DNA of 26,972 nt, taken from NCBI GenBank assembly GCA_019414665.1, contig DXLO01000030.1:1-26972 (forward strand), in the 5' to 3' direction. Within the stretch, counting starts at the first letter, position 1; each line of letters opens with the position of its first letter. The translations under genes were made by a program, and so were the position numbers. A model generated the notes under the pieces. The model was given only the letters and a program-made list of their open reading frames with translations, was not told the origin of the DNA and did no database searches. The DNA is from Bacteroides sp. (GTDB lineage Bacteria > Bacteroidota > Bacteroidia > Bacteroidales > Bacteroidaceae). Shown here in pieces: positions 1-8,610 of the stretch.

Positions 1-117
1 GATATTCTAGAAAAATAAGCTCGTAAATATGTTGTAAAATACAAAAAGTCTTAGCAAATTTGTATAATTATAGTATTTCGGGGAGAAGAAACAACCATTA
101 TCTAAATATAAAGACAG
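1..117. other. intergenic, upstream of AraC-type gene
   Basis: AT-rich stretch between the window edge and the first gene. I see no clear TAnnTTTG motif; the nearest resemblance, TATTTCG at 74-80, differs from the consensus. No RNA gene or terminator was recognised. Confidence 0.4.
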
Positions 118-588
118 ATGAGAGAAGAGGACAAATTAATGACCGAGCAAGGTCAAGTTTTAGAAAAAAAGCCCTATAATCTTCGGGAGAGGAAGATAAA
201 GGACGCACCTTACCGTAACATGATTCGTGCCGAACTGGCTGATGAATTGTATGACCGAATTATGAACATTATTGTTCTTCAGAAGAAATACAAGGATCCT
301 AATTATTCGGCGAAAGATCTTGCGAAAGAACTTAAAACCAATACTCGTTACTTGTCGGCTGTCATCAATTCCCGCTTCGGAATGAACTATTCATGCCTGG
401 TAAACGAGTACCGAATCAAGGACGCTTTGCATATGTTGATCGACAAGCGTTATGCGGAAAAGAATGTAGAAGAAATCAGTACAATGGTCGGTTTTGCCAA
501 CCGTCAGTCGTTTTATGCGGCTTTTTATAAGAATGTTGGCGAAACACCTAATAACTATAGAAGACGAAAACTGGAAAATAATAGGTAA
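118..588 (+). CDS. AraC-type HTH transcriptional regulator, short form
   Basis: A 156-residue protein whose residues from about 50 to the end form an AraC-type DNA-binding domain. The first helix-turn-helix is around YSAKDLAKELKTNTRYLSAV and the second around VEEISTMVGFANRQSFYAAF, followed by the family's closing GETPNNYRR. The N-terminal 45 or so residues are basic and short, with no room for a cupin sensor domain, so the signal it reads is not visible. Bacteroidota have many such short AraC-domain proteins, sometimes derived from hybrid two-component regulators, but this one has no receiver domain. The start may be ATG 118 or ATG 139 (MTEQGQ...); neither has a strong ribosome-binding site. 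It appears to be a single-gene unit, closed by the long hairpin at 621-696. Confidence 0.85.
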   Translation: MREEDKLMTEQGQVLEKKPYNLRERKIKDAPYRNMIRAELADELYDRIMNIIVLQKKYKDPNYSAKDLAKELKTNTRYLSAVINSRFGMNYSCLVNEYRIKDALHMLIDKRYAEKNVEEISTMVGFANRQSFYAAFYKNVGETPNNYRRRKLENNR

Positions 589-620
589 CGGTTAAAGAAA
601 ATAGAACTTATAAAAACAAC

Positions 621-696
621 AGATGTCATTCTAAACGGGAGAAAGTACATGCAAGGCTTTTCCGAGTATACTTTCTTTTCGTTTAGAATGACATTT
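621..696 (+). terminator. very long hairpin after AraC-type gene, possible terminator
   Basis: Inverted repeat with arms 621-647 and 669-696: about 26 pairs including a few G-T pairs and one bulged T, around a 21-nt loop (648-668). The outer 14 pairs (623-636 with 681-694) are perfect. The tract after it is TTAGTTT, a modest T-run. It lies 32 nt after the AraC-type stop codon, so termination is the simplest reading, but the stem is much longer than the other terminators in this window. Confidence 0.6.
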
Positions 697-752
697 AGTT
701 TGAGGGCTTTTTATAAGTAGATAATGGATGGTTATAAAAAAGAAGAATATAT

Positions 753-2711
753 ATGTTGCAAGATTCATTTTCATATACAGTAGAACAGTTTGCAGATTTG
801 CAGATTTTGCGTTACCGGGTTCCCGGATTTGAAAACTTGCCCTTACGGCGCAAGCAGTTGATTTATTATCTATCTCAGGCTGCTCTTGAAGGAAGAGATA
901 TATTGTTCGATCAGAACGGAAAATACAACTTGCAGATTCGTCGTCTGCTGGAAGCCGTTTATATACATTTCAAAGGTGACCGTACCAGTGAGCAGTTTCT
1001 TGCACTGGAAGTCTATCTGAAACGTGTATGGTTTGCAAACGGTATTCATCATCATTATGCATGCGACAAGTTCGTACCGGCATTTACATCTGCTTACCTG
1101 GAAGAAGTTGTCAACTCACTGCCTGAAGAGGTGCTTCCGCTTGAAGAAGGTGAAACATGTCAGGCTATGTGCGATAAGCTGTTTCCGGTAATCTTTGATC
1201 CAAGCGTTATGCCCAAGCGGGTGAACCAGTCGGATGGGGAAGACTTGGTACTCACTTCTGCTGCCAATTATTATGAAGGGGTTACTCAGCAGGAAGCAGA
1301 AGACTTTTATGCAGCTCAAAAGAAAGCAGACGATCAGGAACCGGTAATGTATGGTATGAACAGTCGTCTGGTAAAAGAAAACGGACACGTGTACGAACAG
1401 GTATGGAAAGTTGGAGGAATGTACTCGTCTGCCATTGAAAAAATTATTTCATGGTTGCAAAAAGCTGAGGATGTCGCAGAAAATGACGCACAGCGCGAAG
1501 TTATCCGTCTGTTGATAGAATTTTATCGAACAGGAGATCTGAAACTGTTTGATGCTTATTCCATAGCCTGGCTGAAGGATACTGATTCGTTGGTGGATTT
1601 TGTGAATGGCTTTATCGAAAGCTACGGCGATCCGCTGGGAATGAAAGCAAGTTGGGAATCGATTGTCAACTTTAAGGATATGGAAGCTACTCACCGTACA
1701 GAAACCATCAGCAGTAATGCCCAGTGGTTTGAAGACCACTCGCCGGTAGATGCCCGCTTCAAGAAAACAGAAGTGAAAGGTGTTTCGGCAAAGGTTATTA
1801 CAGCAGCTATTCTGGCCGGCGATTTATATCCGTCGACTGCTATCGGTATCAATCTCCCGAATTCCAACTGGATTCGTAGTGTACATGGCTCGAAGTCGGT
1901 AACGATTGGCAATCTGACCGATGCTTATAACAAAGCTGCCCGTGGTAATGGTTTCCGCGAAGAATTTGTATATAGTGAAACAGAACGCCAGTTGCTTGAG
2001 AAGTATGCCGATATAACCGATGACTTGCATACTGATTTGCATGAATGTCTGGGGCATGGTTCAGGAAAACTGCTTCCGGGAGTAGATCCGGATGCTTTGA
2101 AAGCGCATGGTTCTACGATTGAAGAAGCACGTGCCGATTTGTTTGGTCTTTACTATTTGCCCGACGCTAAAATGATAGAACTGGGACTTGTGCCGGATGC
2201 TGAGGCTTATAAGGCTGAATATTATTCGTACATGATGAACGGCTTGATGACGCAGCTGGTACGTATAGAGCCCGGGTGTACGGTAGAAGAGGCACATATG
2301 CGCAACCGTCAGCTGATAGCTCGCTGGGCACTGGAACATGGGCAGGCAGAGCATGTGGTGGAAATGGTGAACCGTGACGGAAAAACTTACGTGCGTATTA
2401 ACGATTATGCCAAGTTGCGTATGCTGTTTGGTAAACTGTTGGCCGAAATTCAGCGCATCAAGAGCGAGGGAGATTATGAGGCAGCCCGTCAGCTGGTTGA
2501 AACGTATGCCGTACAAATCGATCCGGTATTGCATGCCGAAGTCTTGCAACGATATCGCAGTCTGCATCTGGCTCCTTATAAAGGTTTTGTCAATCCGGTA
2601 TATACGCCACAAACCGATAAGGAGGGAAACATTACCGATGTGCATATTTCTTATTCGGAAGGGTATGCAGAGCAGATGCTCCGATATAGCAGAGATTATT
2701 CTAATTTATAA
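753..2711 (+). CDS. dipeptidyl peptidase III (M49 zinc metallopeptidase)
   Basis: Dipeptidyl peptidase III releases dipeptides from the N terminus of oligopeptides. The 652-residue product carries the M49 motif HECLGH at residues 430-435 (two zinc-binding His and the catalytic Glu431) and the second motif EEARAD at 457-462, where Glu458 should be the third zinc ligand. This corresponds to HELLGH and EECRAE in the human enzyme; the Cys and the EEARAD form fit Bacteroides-type DPP III. I see no signal peptide from the chosen start, so a cytosolic location is inferred. ATG 753 overlaps a short out-of-frame reading frame beginning at ATG 724. The AlkD-like gene follows after a small hairpin. Length and motifs are complete. 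Confidence 0.95.
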   Translation: MLQDSFSYTVEQFADLQILRYRVPGFENLPLRRKQLIYYLSQAALEGRDILFDQNGKYNLQIRRLLEAVYIHFKGDRTSEQFLALEVYLKRVWFANGIHHHYACDKFVPAFTSAYLEEVVNSLPEEVLPLEEGETCQAMCDKLFPVIFDPSVMPKRVNQSDGEDLVLTSAANYYEGVTQQEAEDFYAAQKKADDQEPVMYGMNSRLVKENGHVYEQVWKVGGMYSSAIEKIISWLQKAEDVAENDAQREVIRLLIEFYRTGDLKLFDAYSIAWLKDTDSLVDFVNGFIESYGDPLGMKASWESIVNFKDMEATHRTETISSNAQWFEDHSPVDARFKKTEVKGVSAKVITAAILAGDLYPSTAIGINLPNSNWIRSVHGSKSVTIGNLTDAYNKAARGNGFREEFVYSETERQLLEKYADITDDLHTDLHECLGHGSGKLLPGVDPDALKAHGSTIEEARADLFGLYYLPDAKMIELGLVPDAEAYKAEYYSYMMNGLMTQLVRIEPGCTVEEAHMRNRQLIARWALEHGQAEHVVEMVNRDGKTYVRINDYAKLRMLFGKLLAEIQRIKSEGDYEAARQLVETYAVQIDPVLHAEVLQRYRSLHLAPYKGFVNPVYTPQTDKEGNITDVHISYSEGYAEQMLRYSRDYSNL

Positions 2712-2715
2712 TATA

Positions 2716-2749
2716 CTTCCGTTGTAGAATACGAAGTCTGCAACGGAGG
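2716..2749 (+). other. small intergenic hairpin between the M49 and AlkD-like genes
   Basis: Arms CTTCCGTTG (2716-2724) and CAACGGAGG (2741-2749) form a 9-bp stem with one G-T pair and a 16-nt loop. The following ATTTTAT is too poor in T for a confident intrinsic terminator. The 3' arm contains GGAGG, so folding would hide the best Shine-Dalgarno-like sequence before the AlkD-like gene. Confidence 0.5.
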
Positions 2750-2770
2750 ATTTTATGATTGCTTTTTATT

Positions 2771-3439
2771 ATGGACAATAATATACACGAAACAATTAAA
2801 GATATCAAATCGAAATTCCGTCTTTTCATGAACGGCATGGTTTCGCAAAGCATGCGTGAAAAAGGGATGGAGTACAAACTGAATTTCGGTATTGAATATC
2901 CCCGTATCAAGGAGATAGCTGCGGGATATGAGCCCGATCATGAACTGGCTCAGGCACTGTGGAAGGAAAATATCAGAGAATGTAAGATTCTGGCAGGTCT
3001 GCTTCAGCCGGCAGATACGTTTTATCCGGAAATAGCTGATATCTGGATAGAGGGTATGGACTATCCTGAACTGGCAGAATATACGGTGATGAATCTGTTC
3101 CAGCGTTTGCCTTATGCATCGGAAGTTGTGTTCCGCTGGATGGCAGATGAACGCGAGATGTTCCAGCTTTGTGGCTTTTTACTGATGGCGCGTTTGCTGA
3201 TGAAAGGAGAAAGACTGAACGAGCGTGCTGAGGCTGAATTTCTGGATCAGGCCTGTACGGCTGTGGAAGGAGATTGCGGTCCGGTTCAGAAGGCGGCATC
3301 CGTGGCATTGCGCAAGTATGCACACCAGTCGCGTGAAAATAAAAGAACCGTAAGCAAGCAGTTGGGTATCTGGGCAAAATCGGAGAAGCCGGCTGTCAGG
3401 GCATTGGCAGAAGAGATTAAGGCAGATTTGGAATTCTGA
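2771..3439 (+). CDS. AlkD-like DNA alkylation repair protein
   Basis: A helical-repeat protein of 222 residues resembling the AlkD/DNA alkylation repair (HEAT-like) family, which includes glycosylases removing bulky or cationic alkylated bases without base flipping. Family-like features are the segment around EYTVMNLFQRLPYA, the pattern ...DCGPVQKAASVALRKYA, and a C-terminal repeat with KPAVRALAEEI. I chose ATG 2771 (MDNNIHETIKD). A TTG at 2759 would add four residues and sits 8 nt after GGAGGA, but TTG starts are uncommon in this group. An 8-codon frame from ATG 2755 overlaps the start. Whether this member is an active glycosylase cannot be judged by eye; many Bacteroidales homologues are unstudied. 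Confidence 0.85.
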   Translation: MDNNIHETIKDIKSKFRLFMNGMVSQSMREKGMEYKLNFGIEYPRIKEIAAGYEPDHELAQALWKENIRECKILAGLLQPADTFYPEIADIWIEGMDYPELAEYTVMNLFQRLPYASEVVFRWMADEREMFQLCGFLLMARLLMKGERLNERAEAEFLDQACTAVEGDCGPVQKAASVALRKYAHQSRENKRTVSKQLGIWAKSEKPAVRALAEEIKADLEF

Positions 3440-3505
3440 TGTTTTAGAGATTCCTGATTAGAGAAATTTTTCTTTTATTGTTTTTCTTAATTGCATAAAA
3501 AAGAT

Positions 3506-3513
3506 TAACTTTG
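3506..3513 (+). promoter_or_regulatory. putative fur promoter, -7 motif
   Basis: TAACTTTG matches the Bacteroidota -7 consensus TAnnTTTG, 20 nt before the Fur-family ATG, which implies a very short leader. No properly spaced TTTG -33 box was found. Confidence 0.6.
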
Positions 3514-3533
3514 AACCCTGAACGAATTACCGG

Positions 3534-3995
3534 ATGGAAGAGAATATAAAAGATAAAGCAAAACAGATTCTGACGGATTATCTTCAGAAGAACGGGCATC
3601 GGAAGACACCCGAGCGTTATGCTATACTCGATACAATCTATACCATAAAGGGACATTTTGATATAGATATGCTCTATTCCTATATGGCTGAAAAAGAAAA
3701 GTTCCGTGTAAGTCGTGCTACTCTTTATAATACAATCATACTCCTGATTGATGCGGGGCTGGTGATCAAACATCAGTTCGGCAATACTTCACAGTACGAA
3801 CGTTCGTACAATAATGAAACCCACCATCACATGATATGCACCTCGTGCGGGAAAGTGTCTGAATTTGAAGATGAAACTTTGAAGCAGGCTATTGCCGACA
3901 CAAAGTTGAAAGGTTTTCATGCTTCGCACTATTCCTTGTACATATACGGGTTGTGCAACAAGTGTATGGCGGCTAAACGTAAGAAAAGTAAATAA
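3534..3995 (+). CDS. fur: Fur-family metal-responsive repressor
   Basis: A 153-residue Fur-superfamily regulator: an N-terminal winged helix (about 1-85, with RKTPERYAILDTIY and VSRATLYNTIILLIDAGL) and a C-terminal metal-binding dimerisation domain. Visible metal ligands are the HHH cluster in ETHHHMICTSCGKVSEFED, the CTSC pair, and a second CxxC (GLCNKC) close to the C terminus; the two CxxC pairs normally hold structural zinc. Whether it is an iron (Fur), peroxide (PerR) or zinc (Zur) sensor cannot be settled by eye; Fur is the default name. purA starts 23 nt after its stop in the same direction with no terminator between, so co-transcription is likely. Confidence 0.88.
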   Translation: MEENIKDKAKQILTDYLQKNGHRKTPERYAILDTIYTIKGHFDIDMLYSYMAEKEKFRVSRATLYNTIILLIDAGLVIKHQFGNTSQYERSYNNETHHHMICTSCGKVSEFEDETLKQAIADTKLKGFHASHYSLYIYGLCNKCMAAKRKKSK

Positions 3996-4018
3996 ACTTA
4001 TTATAAAAGTTGGAAATC

Positions 4019-5290
4019 ATGAAAGTAGATGTTTTGCTAGGTTTACAATGGGGCGACGAAGGAAAAGGGAAAGTAGTCGATGTCTTGACTCCGCGCTATG
4101 ATGTTGTTGCTCGTTTTCAGGGAGGACCGAATGCAGGTCATACTCTTGAATTTGAAGGTCAGAAATATGTACTCCGCTCTATTCCTTCCGGAATATTTCA
4201 GGGGGATAAAGTAAATATTATCGGAAACGGTGTTGTTCTTGATCCGTCTTTGTTCAAGGCAGAAGCCGAAGCGCTGGAAGCAAGCGGTCATCCTTTGAAA
4301 GAACGTTTGCACATTTCAAAGAAGGCTCATTTGATTTTGCCTACTCACCGTATTCTGGATGCTGCTTATGAGGCTGCAAAAGGAGCTTCTAAAGTAGGTA
4401 CTACAGGTAAGGGTATCGGTCCTACTTATACTGATAAGGTAAGCCGTAACGGACTTCGTGTAGGAGATATCCTGCACAACTTTGAAGAAAAATATGCAGC
4501 TGCTAAAGCTCGTCACGAACAGATTCTGAAAAGCCTGAATTATGAGTATGACATTACCGAACTGGAAAAACAGTGGATGGAAGGTATTGAATACTTACGT
4601 CAGTTTAATTTGGTAGACAGCGAACATGAAATCAATAATTTGCTGAAAGCAGGCAAGAGTGTTTTGTGTGAAGGTGCTCAGGGTACAATGCTGGATGTTG
4701 ACTTCGGTTCTTATCCGTTTGTTACTTCTTCTAACACAATTTGTGCTGGTGCTTGTACAGGTCTGGGTCTTGGCCCGAATAAAATCGGTGAAGTGTATGG
4801 TATCATGAAAGCTTATTGTACACGTGTTGGAGCAGGACCGTTCCCAACAGAATTGTTCGATGAAACAGGTAAGACTATCCGCGATCTGGGACACGAATAT
4901 GGTGCTGTAACTGGTCGTGAACGTCGTTGCGGTTGGGTTGACCTGGTAGCTTTGCGTTATGCTATTATGGTGAATGGAGTTACTCAGCTGATTCTGATGA
5001 AGAGCGATGTGCTCGATGGATTTGAAACTATCAAGGCTTGTGTAGCTTATAAGGTAAACGGTGAAGAAATCGATTACTTCCCATTCGATATTACCGAAGG
5101 AGTTGAACCTGTATATGTAGAAATGCCGGGTTGGAAGACCGACATGACTAAGATGACAAGTGAAGATGAATTCCCAGAAGAATTCAATGCTTATATTGCT
5201 TTCCTTGAAGAACAGTTGGAAACTCCTATCAAGATTGTATCTGTAGGTCCGGACCGTGCACAGACTATCGAACGTTACGTTGAAGATTGA
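4019..5290 (+). CDS. purA: adenylosuccinate synthetase
   Basis: PurA joins IMP and aspartate using GTP to make adenylosuccinate, the first committed step to AMP. The 423-residue product has QWGDEGKGK at residues 10-18 with catalytic Asp13, and GGPNAGHT ending at residue 42 with His41; both numbers match the E. coli enzyme. Later conserved segments are GTTGKGIGPTYTDK, CEGAQGTMLDVDFGSYPFVT, VGAGPFPTEL, and the base-recognition loop LMKSDVLDGF. ATG 4019 (MKVDVLLG) is the start; the frame is open to an upstream TTG at 4010 that is not expected to be used. A strong terminator follows. Confidence 0.98.
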   Translation: MKVDVLLGLQWGDEGKGKVVDVLTPRYDVVARFQGGPNAGHTLEFEGQKYVLRSIPSGIFQGDKVNIIGNGVVLDPSLFKAEAEALEASGHPLKERLHISKKAHLILPTHRILDAAYEAAKGASKVGTTGKGIGPTYTDKVSRNGLRVGDILHNFEEKYAAAKARHEQILKSLNYEYDITELEKQWMEGIEYLRQFNLVDSEHEINNLLKAGKSVLCEGAQGTMLDVDFGSYPFVTSSNTICAGACTGLGLGPNKIGEVYGIMKAYCTRVGAGPFPTELFDETGKTIRDLGHEYGAVTGRERRCGWVDLVALRYAIMVNGVTQLILMKSDVLDGFETIKACVAYKVNGEEIDYFPFDITEGVEPVYVEMPGWKTDMTKMTSEDEFPEEFNAYIAFLEEQLETPIKIVSVGPDRAQTIERYVED

Positions 5291-5323
5291 TTCGGAAATC
5301 TGAGATATAATAAATAATATAAC

Positions 5324-5359
5324 AAAAGCCCGTTGGTAATATTCCGACGGGCTTTATTT
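5324..5359. terminator. bidirectional terminator between purA and the convergent secreted-protein gene
   Basis: AAAGCCCGTTGG (5325-5336) pairs with CCGACGGGCTTT (5344-5355) with one G-T pair and a 7-nt loop. Flanking A and T runs let it work for purA and also for the leftward gene that ends at 5368. Confidence 0.9.
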
Positions 5360-5367
5360 CTATCTTT

Positions 5368-8300
5368 TTAATAAAGCAGGCATACGCAGTATTTCTGTGG
5401 TGCTTTCAGGGAGATTACTTTTCCTCCTTTTAGACGTGTCTGCTCTTTTCTGAATATTTCTCCGTTTACCGGATTGATCCATACTACCTTGTATGTCTTC
5501 CGGTCATGGCTCAGGTCCAGGTGGATATCTGTTTCAAGACAATATACGAGGTATCCCTTTTGGGCTTTTCCCATCACCCATTGCCGGTTGCTTTCCGTAA
5601 GTGAAGCGACAGGCTGAAATTCTGAAGCCAGTGTATATACATCCATAGCTTTGATAGGAGGAACTTTTGCAAGTGAACCGCCTGCCATGAAAACAGCCCA
5701 GTTGGCTGCATTACCTTCGACGTTGCGTGGCATGGCAGCGTTGTAGGTTACCGCTTTTTCCGGATAACGGGAACGATATTCGTATACAGCCCGATAAATG
5801 CTTTCACAAGACGTTGTACCGGGATCGATGAGTCGTGCCCACTGTCGGGGAGCCAGACTACATCCTCCTTGGGGCTCATACAAGCTTCCGTCGTTACGAT
5901 AGTGCCATTGCCGGATGTCGATGATGTCTACCATTTTATTATAGAGAGAATCTTGCAGAACGGCATCTTGCACATCCTTGGTTGCAGTCAGAGCTACCAG
6001 TTGATGGTTGGGGCAGGAAGCGATTTCTTCCAGCCAGAACTTCATGAAATGTAACGGACCGGTATATTCCATTCCGATGCTGTGTATGACTCCATTGTTG
6101 TCGTGGAACGTATTAACGCTTTGCCGGATAAACAACTGATGATATTTTCTGATAACCGGACGGGTGATGTCATAAAATTGTTCGGCCATATATACACGCT
6201 TGTCGCCTGCAAACAATGTTTTCTCGGGGAATCCAAGATTGTTGATGTTGTTTGCCGAACGCCAGGGATAGTCACACCAGTGCGCTCCTTCTTCTATGAT
6301 GTTATGCTGGTTGTAATGGTCGTGCCAGAGTAACAGATTCTTTCTGTCGGCAAGGTCGACAAACTGTTTGAGTCTGTACCAATACCAGGGATTGAATTTA
6401 TTTAAATCGTATTTACTCAGTCGGTCTTGCGCTTCTCCTGTTCCACTGCGACTGTATGGATATTCGTTGAAAGGAGCCCAGACCTCCGAGTCAGCCTGCA
6501 TGTTCCGCTCATGATCGTTTCGCCGGCGTTCGTACCATAATCCTGTGCGGTGGTGCAACACATGGCTTCCCGATGCCTCCAGTTGCCGGGCAATGCTGTC
6601 CGGTTCTTCCGTATATCCGTGTCCGGTTCTTCCCGGATAAAAAAGTGTGAGTGAACCAATGCCCTGCCATCCTGTTGTTCCCGGTTCCGACTTATGTGGA
6701 TAAGTACCTCTGGTCATTATCAGATCTCCTCGTGTCACCCATCCGTTGCGGATAGTGAGTGGAGCAGACTTTACGGCATCAATATGTTCTTTTCTCGGTT
6801 TATATTTAACTTGTGAAATTTCCGGAATGTTATGTATGCTGCAATCTATTGGGTATGACACAATCATGCTGTCTATCCATTTATCCATTCGGATATCAGG
6901 ATGTAATGATTGCTTAGACATCCAAGCTGCATATTCTACCGTAGGTTTGGCTGTTTCGAGTGTATGATAAACAAAAATCTTATTTTCTTCCAGCTCTTGT
7001 TTTTTCCCTGTACGTTCTGTCAGCTGTGCGTAAAATATGCTTTCCGGTTTTATGAATGTATGGGATAACTGATAATATCCGTTGCCGTAAGGCTGAGTCC
7101 ACATACCATAAGCCCAGTTGTGTGCTGTCGGAGGGGTAACACAGTGAGTCTGTGAAGCCCGACCTTGCCAGAAAAGAGAATTGGCGGCTGTCCATCCTGC
7201 TCCCTGATCGGATATGTCGCGATAGCCATACTCCAGGTTTCCCCCGGATACGGTAATCTTATCCATCAGAATACCGTTCGAAAATCCTCCGGTAGACCCG
7301 CTGAAACTGTAAGGACATTCTGAATGACATTGCACGAAGGCATTGGGCCCTGGCACACCTTTTCCGACACTGAAATCACGATAGCCGTTTTCGGAATAGC
7401 AACGCTGGAAAAGTGTTTGCTGGCCGAGAGTGTGAAAGGCATATCGTCTATGATTTGCTATTTCTGAAACCGGCTCCAGAAACTTACAGTCTTCTACGGT
7501 TATCTGGCTGCTTCCTTCCAGCAACATCACTGCCGAACCGGCAAAATGCTTGGCTGTTACTCTTCTTACCCATCCGTCTTGTATGTGATTGAAGGTAATA
7601 GCCTGCCAGCGGTGATTTTCATCTTTGGGATTGGCCGCATCAAAATCGGAAATGCAGCATAAGTTTTCTATACCTATATTATATATACGTCCGGTCCGTT
7701 TCAGGGGAGTGACATATCCTCCTCCATATTCAGGATCAAGGCTCATGGTAATTGGCACGTCTATTTCGATACCTTCCTCACTGACTTGAGTGACATTACG
7801 TTCCCATGCCATTGTATACTGTCCGGGCTGCCATTTCGAAAAGTTGTACTCCTGCTGGTTACCCAGACGGTCTGTTCCTAGCTCTGCAAGCCACTCGGGA
7901 GTACACGGGCGTATTACTCGTATTTTATCTCCAACCTTTAAATGCTTGTCGGCCGAAGCTAAAGGAATGAAAGTTGCATTTACAGGAACATATTTGTCGG
8001 AAACTTTCAGGCTGTCGGATGTTTCGGCATTGTCATATCCCAGTATACGGATTAATTCGTTTTTTGTAAATCCTTTTGCTTGCAAAACTGTTCCTCCTGA
8101 AGCATTGCATCCGCTACCACGTAGTACAATACCACTTTTGCGTATCAATAACTGTCCTTCGATGTGGTATATGCCCGGAAGCAGCTGTATAGCTCCCCGG
8201 AACTGATTATCCTGCAAGGGGAGAGAACTGACATAATCAATTGCCCGCTGGATGACGGCTGTTGCATCACCTTGAGGCGGATGAACATAGACTTTGGCTT

Positions 8301-8511
8301 CTATATAAGGAATGGGATGTTCCGATCGCTGATATCCGCAATATGAAAAATCAGGAACCCGGTCGCCGTTAGGGTAAGCATAATATACGATTTTTCCTTC
8401 TTCCGTTATGTGGATAGGCATGCCCGGATGTGTTTTAAAATGTCCGCTTGAGTGACAGCAAATACATATGCCGGCGGATAATAGAAGAAATTTTTTTGTC
8501 GCGTTTTTCAT
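5368..8511 (-). CDS. large secreted protein: beta-helix (pectate-lyase-like) half plus DUF6298-like half
   Basis: A 1047-residue protein with an N-terminal signal peptide (MKNATKKFLLLSAGICICC...) and no clear lipobox. Residues of about 70-470 look like a right-handed parallel beta-helix of the pectate-lyase-3 type: the opening GDATAVIQRAIDYV is a variant of the usual GD...TxAIQxAI, followed by GAIQLLPGIYHI, GIVLRGSG and later strand repeats such as SQITVEDCKF and ILMDKITVSGG. From about 590 to the end it resembles the DUF6298 family: IRNGWVTRGD, GLWYERRRNDHERN, LSKYDLNKFNPWYWYRLKQF, WHDHYNQHNIIEEGAHWCDY, MAEQFYDITRP, EYTGPLHF, ALTATKDVQD, and a closing AVFMAGGSLAKVP. Charged, histidine- and aromatic-rich motifs suggest a carbohydrate-active barrel, but this is inference. 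No SusC/SusD genes are adjacent. Substrate unknown. Confidence 0.85.
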   Translation of the reverse strand: MKNATKKFLLLSAGICICCHSSGHFKTHPGMPIHITEEGKIVYYAYPNGDRVPDFSYCGYQRSEHPIPYIEAKVYVHPPQGDATAVIQRAIDYVSSLPLQDNQFRGAIQLLPGIYHIEGQLLIRKSGIVLRGSGCNASGGTVLQAKGFTKNELIRILGYDNAETSDSLKVSDKYVPVNATFIPLASADKHLKVGDKIRVIRPCTPEWLAELGTDRLGNQQEYNFSKWQPGQYTMAWERNVTQVSEEGIEIDVPITMSLDPEYGGGYVTPLKRTGRIYNIGIENLCCISDFDAANPKDENHRWQAITFNHIQDGWVRRVTAKHFAGSAVMLLEGSSQITVEDCKFLEPVSEIANHRRYAFHTLGQQTLFQRCYSENGYRDFSVGKGVPGPNAFVQCHSECPYSFSGSTGGFSNGILMDKITVSGGNLEYGYRDISDQGAGWTAANSLFWQGRASQTHCVTPPTAHNWAYGMWTQPYGNGYYQLSHTFIKPESIFYAQLTERTGKKQELEENKIFVYHTLETAKPTVEYAAWMSKQSLHPDIRMDKWIDSMIVSYPIDCSIHNIPEISQVKYKPRKEHIDAVKSAPLTIRNGWVTRGDLIMTRGTYPHKSEPGTTGWQGIGSLTLFYPGRTGHGYTEEPDSIARQLEASGSHVLHHRTGLWYERRRNDHERNMQADSEVWAPFNEYPYSRSGTGEAQDRLSKYDLNKFNPWYWYRLKQFVDLADRKNLLLWHDHYNQHNIIEEGAHWCDYPWRSANNINNLGFPEKTLFAGDKRVYMAEQFYDITRPVIRKYHQLFIRQSVNTFHDNNGVIHSIGMEYTGPLHFMKFWLEEIASCPNHQLVALTATKDVQDAVLQDSLYNKMVDIIDIRQWHYRNDGSLYEPQGGCSLAPRQWARLIDPGTTSCESIYRAVYEYRSRYPEKAVTYNAAMPRNVEGNAANWAVFMAGGSLAKVPPIKAMDVYTLASEFQPVASLTESNRQWVMGKAQKGYLVYCLETDIHLDLSHDRKTYKVVWINPVNGEIFRKEQTRLKGGKVISLKAPQKYCVCLLY

Positions 8512-8543
8512 AAATAAGTAATATAATGATTGATTTGTATAAG

Positions 8544-8551
8544 CAAATGTA
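8544..8551 (-). promoter_or_regulatory. putative promoter of the secreted-protein gene, -7 motif
   Basis: CAAATGTA on the plus strand reads TACATTTG on the minus strand, matching TAnnTTTG, about 33 nt before the leftward ATG at 8511. No clear -33 box. Confidence 0.5.
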
Positions 8552-8573
8552 TAAAATAAAAGGAAATAAATGC

Positions 8574-8581
8574 TACCTTTG
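8574..8581 (+). promoter_or_regulatory. putative promoter of the ABC-F gene, -7 motif
   Basis: TACCTTTG matches TAnnTTTG, 29 nt before the ABC-F ATG. It lies only 22 bp from the opposing -7 motif at 8544-8551, so the two divergent promoters share a compact region and overlap in their upstream parts. Confidence 0.65.
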
Positions 8582-8610
8582 CCTGCACTTTGTAAAGTTG
8601 GAACGAATAT

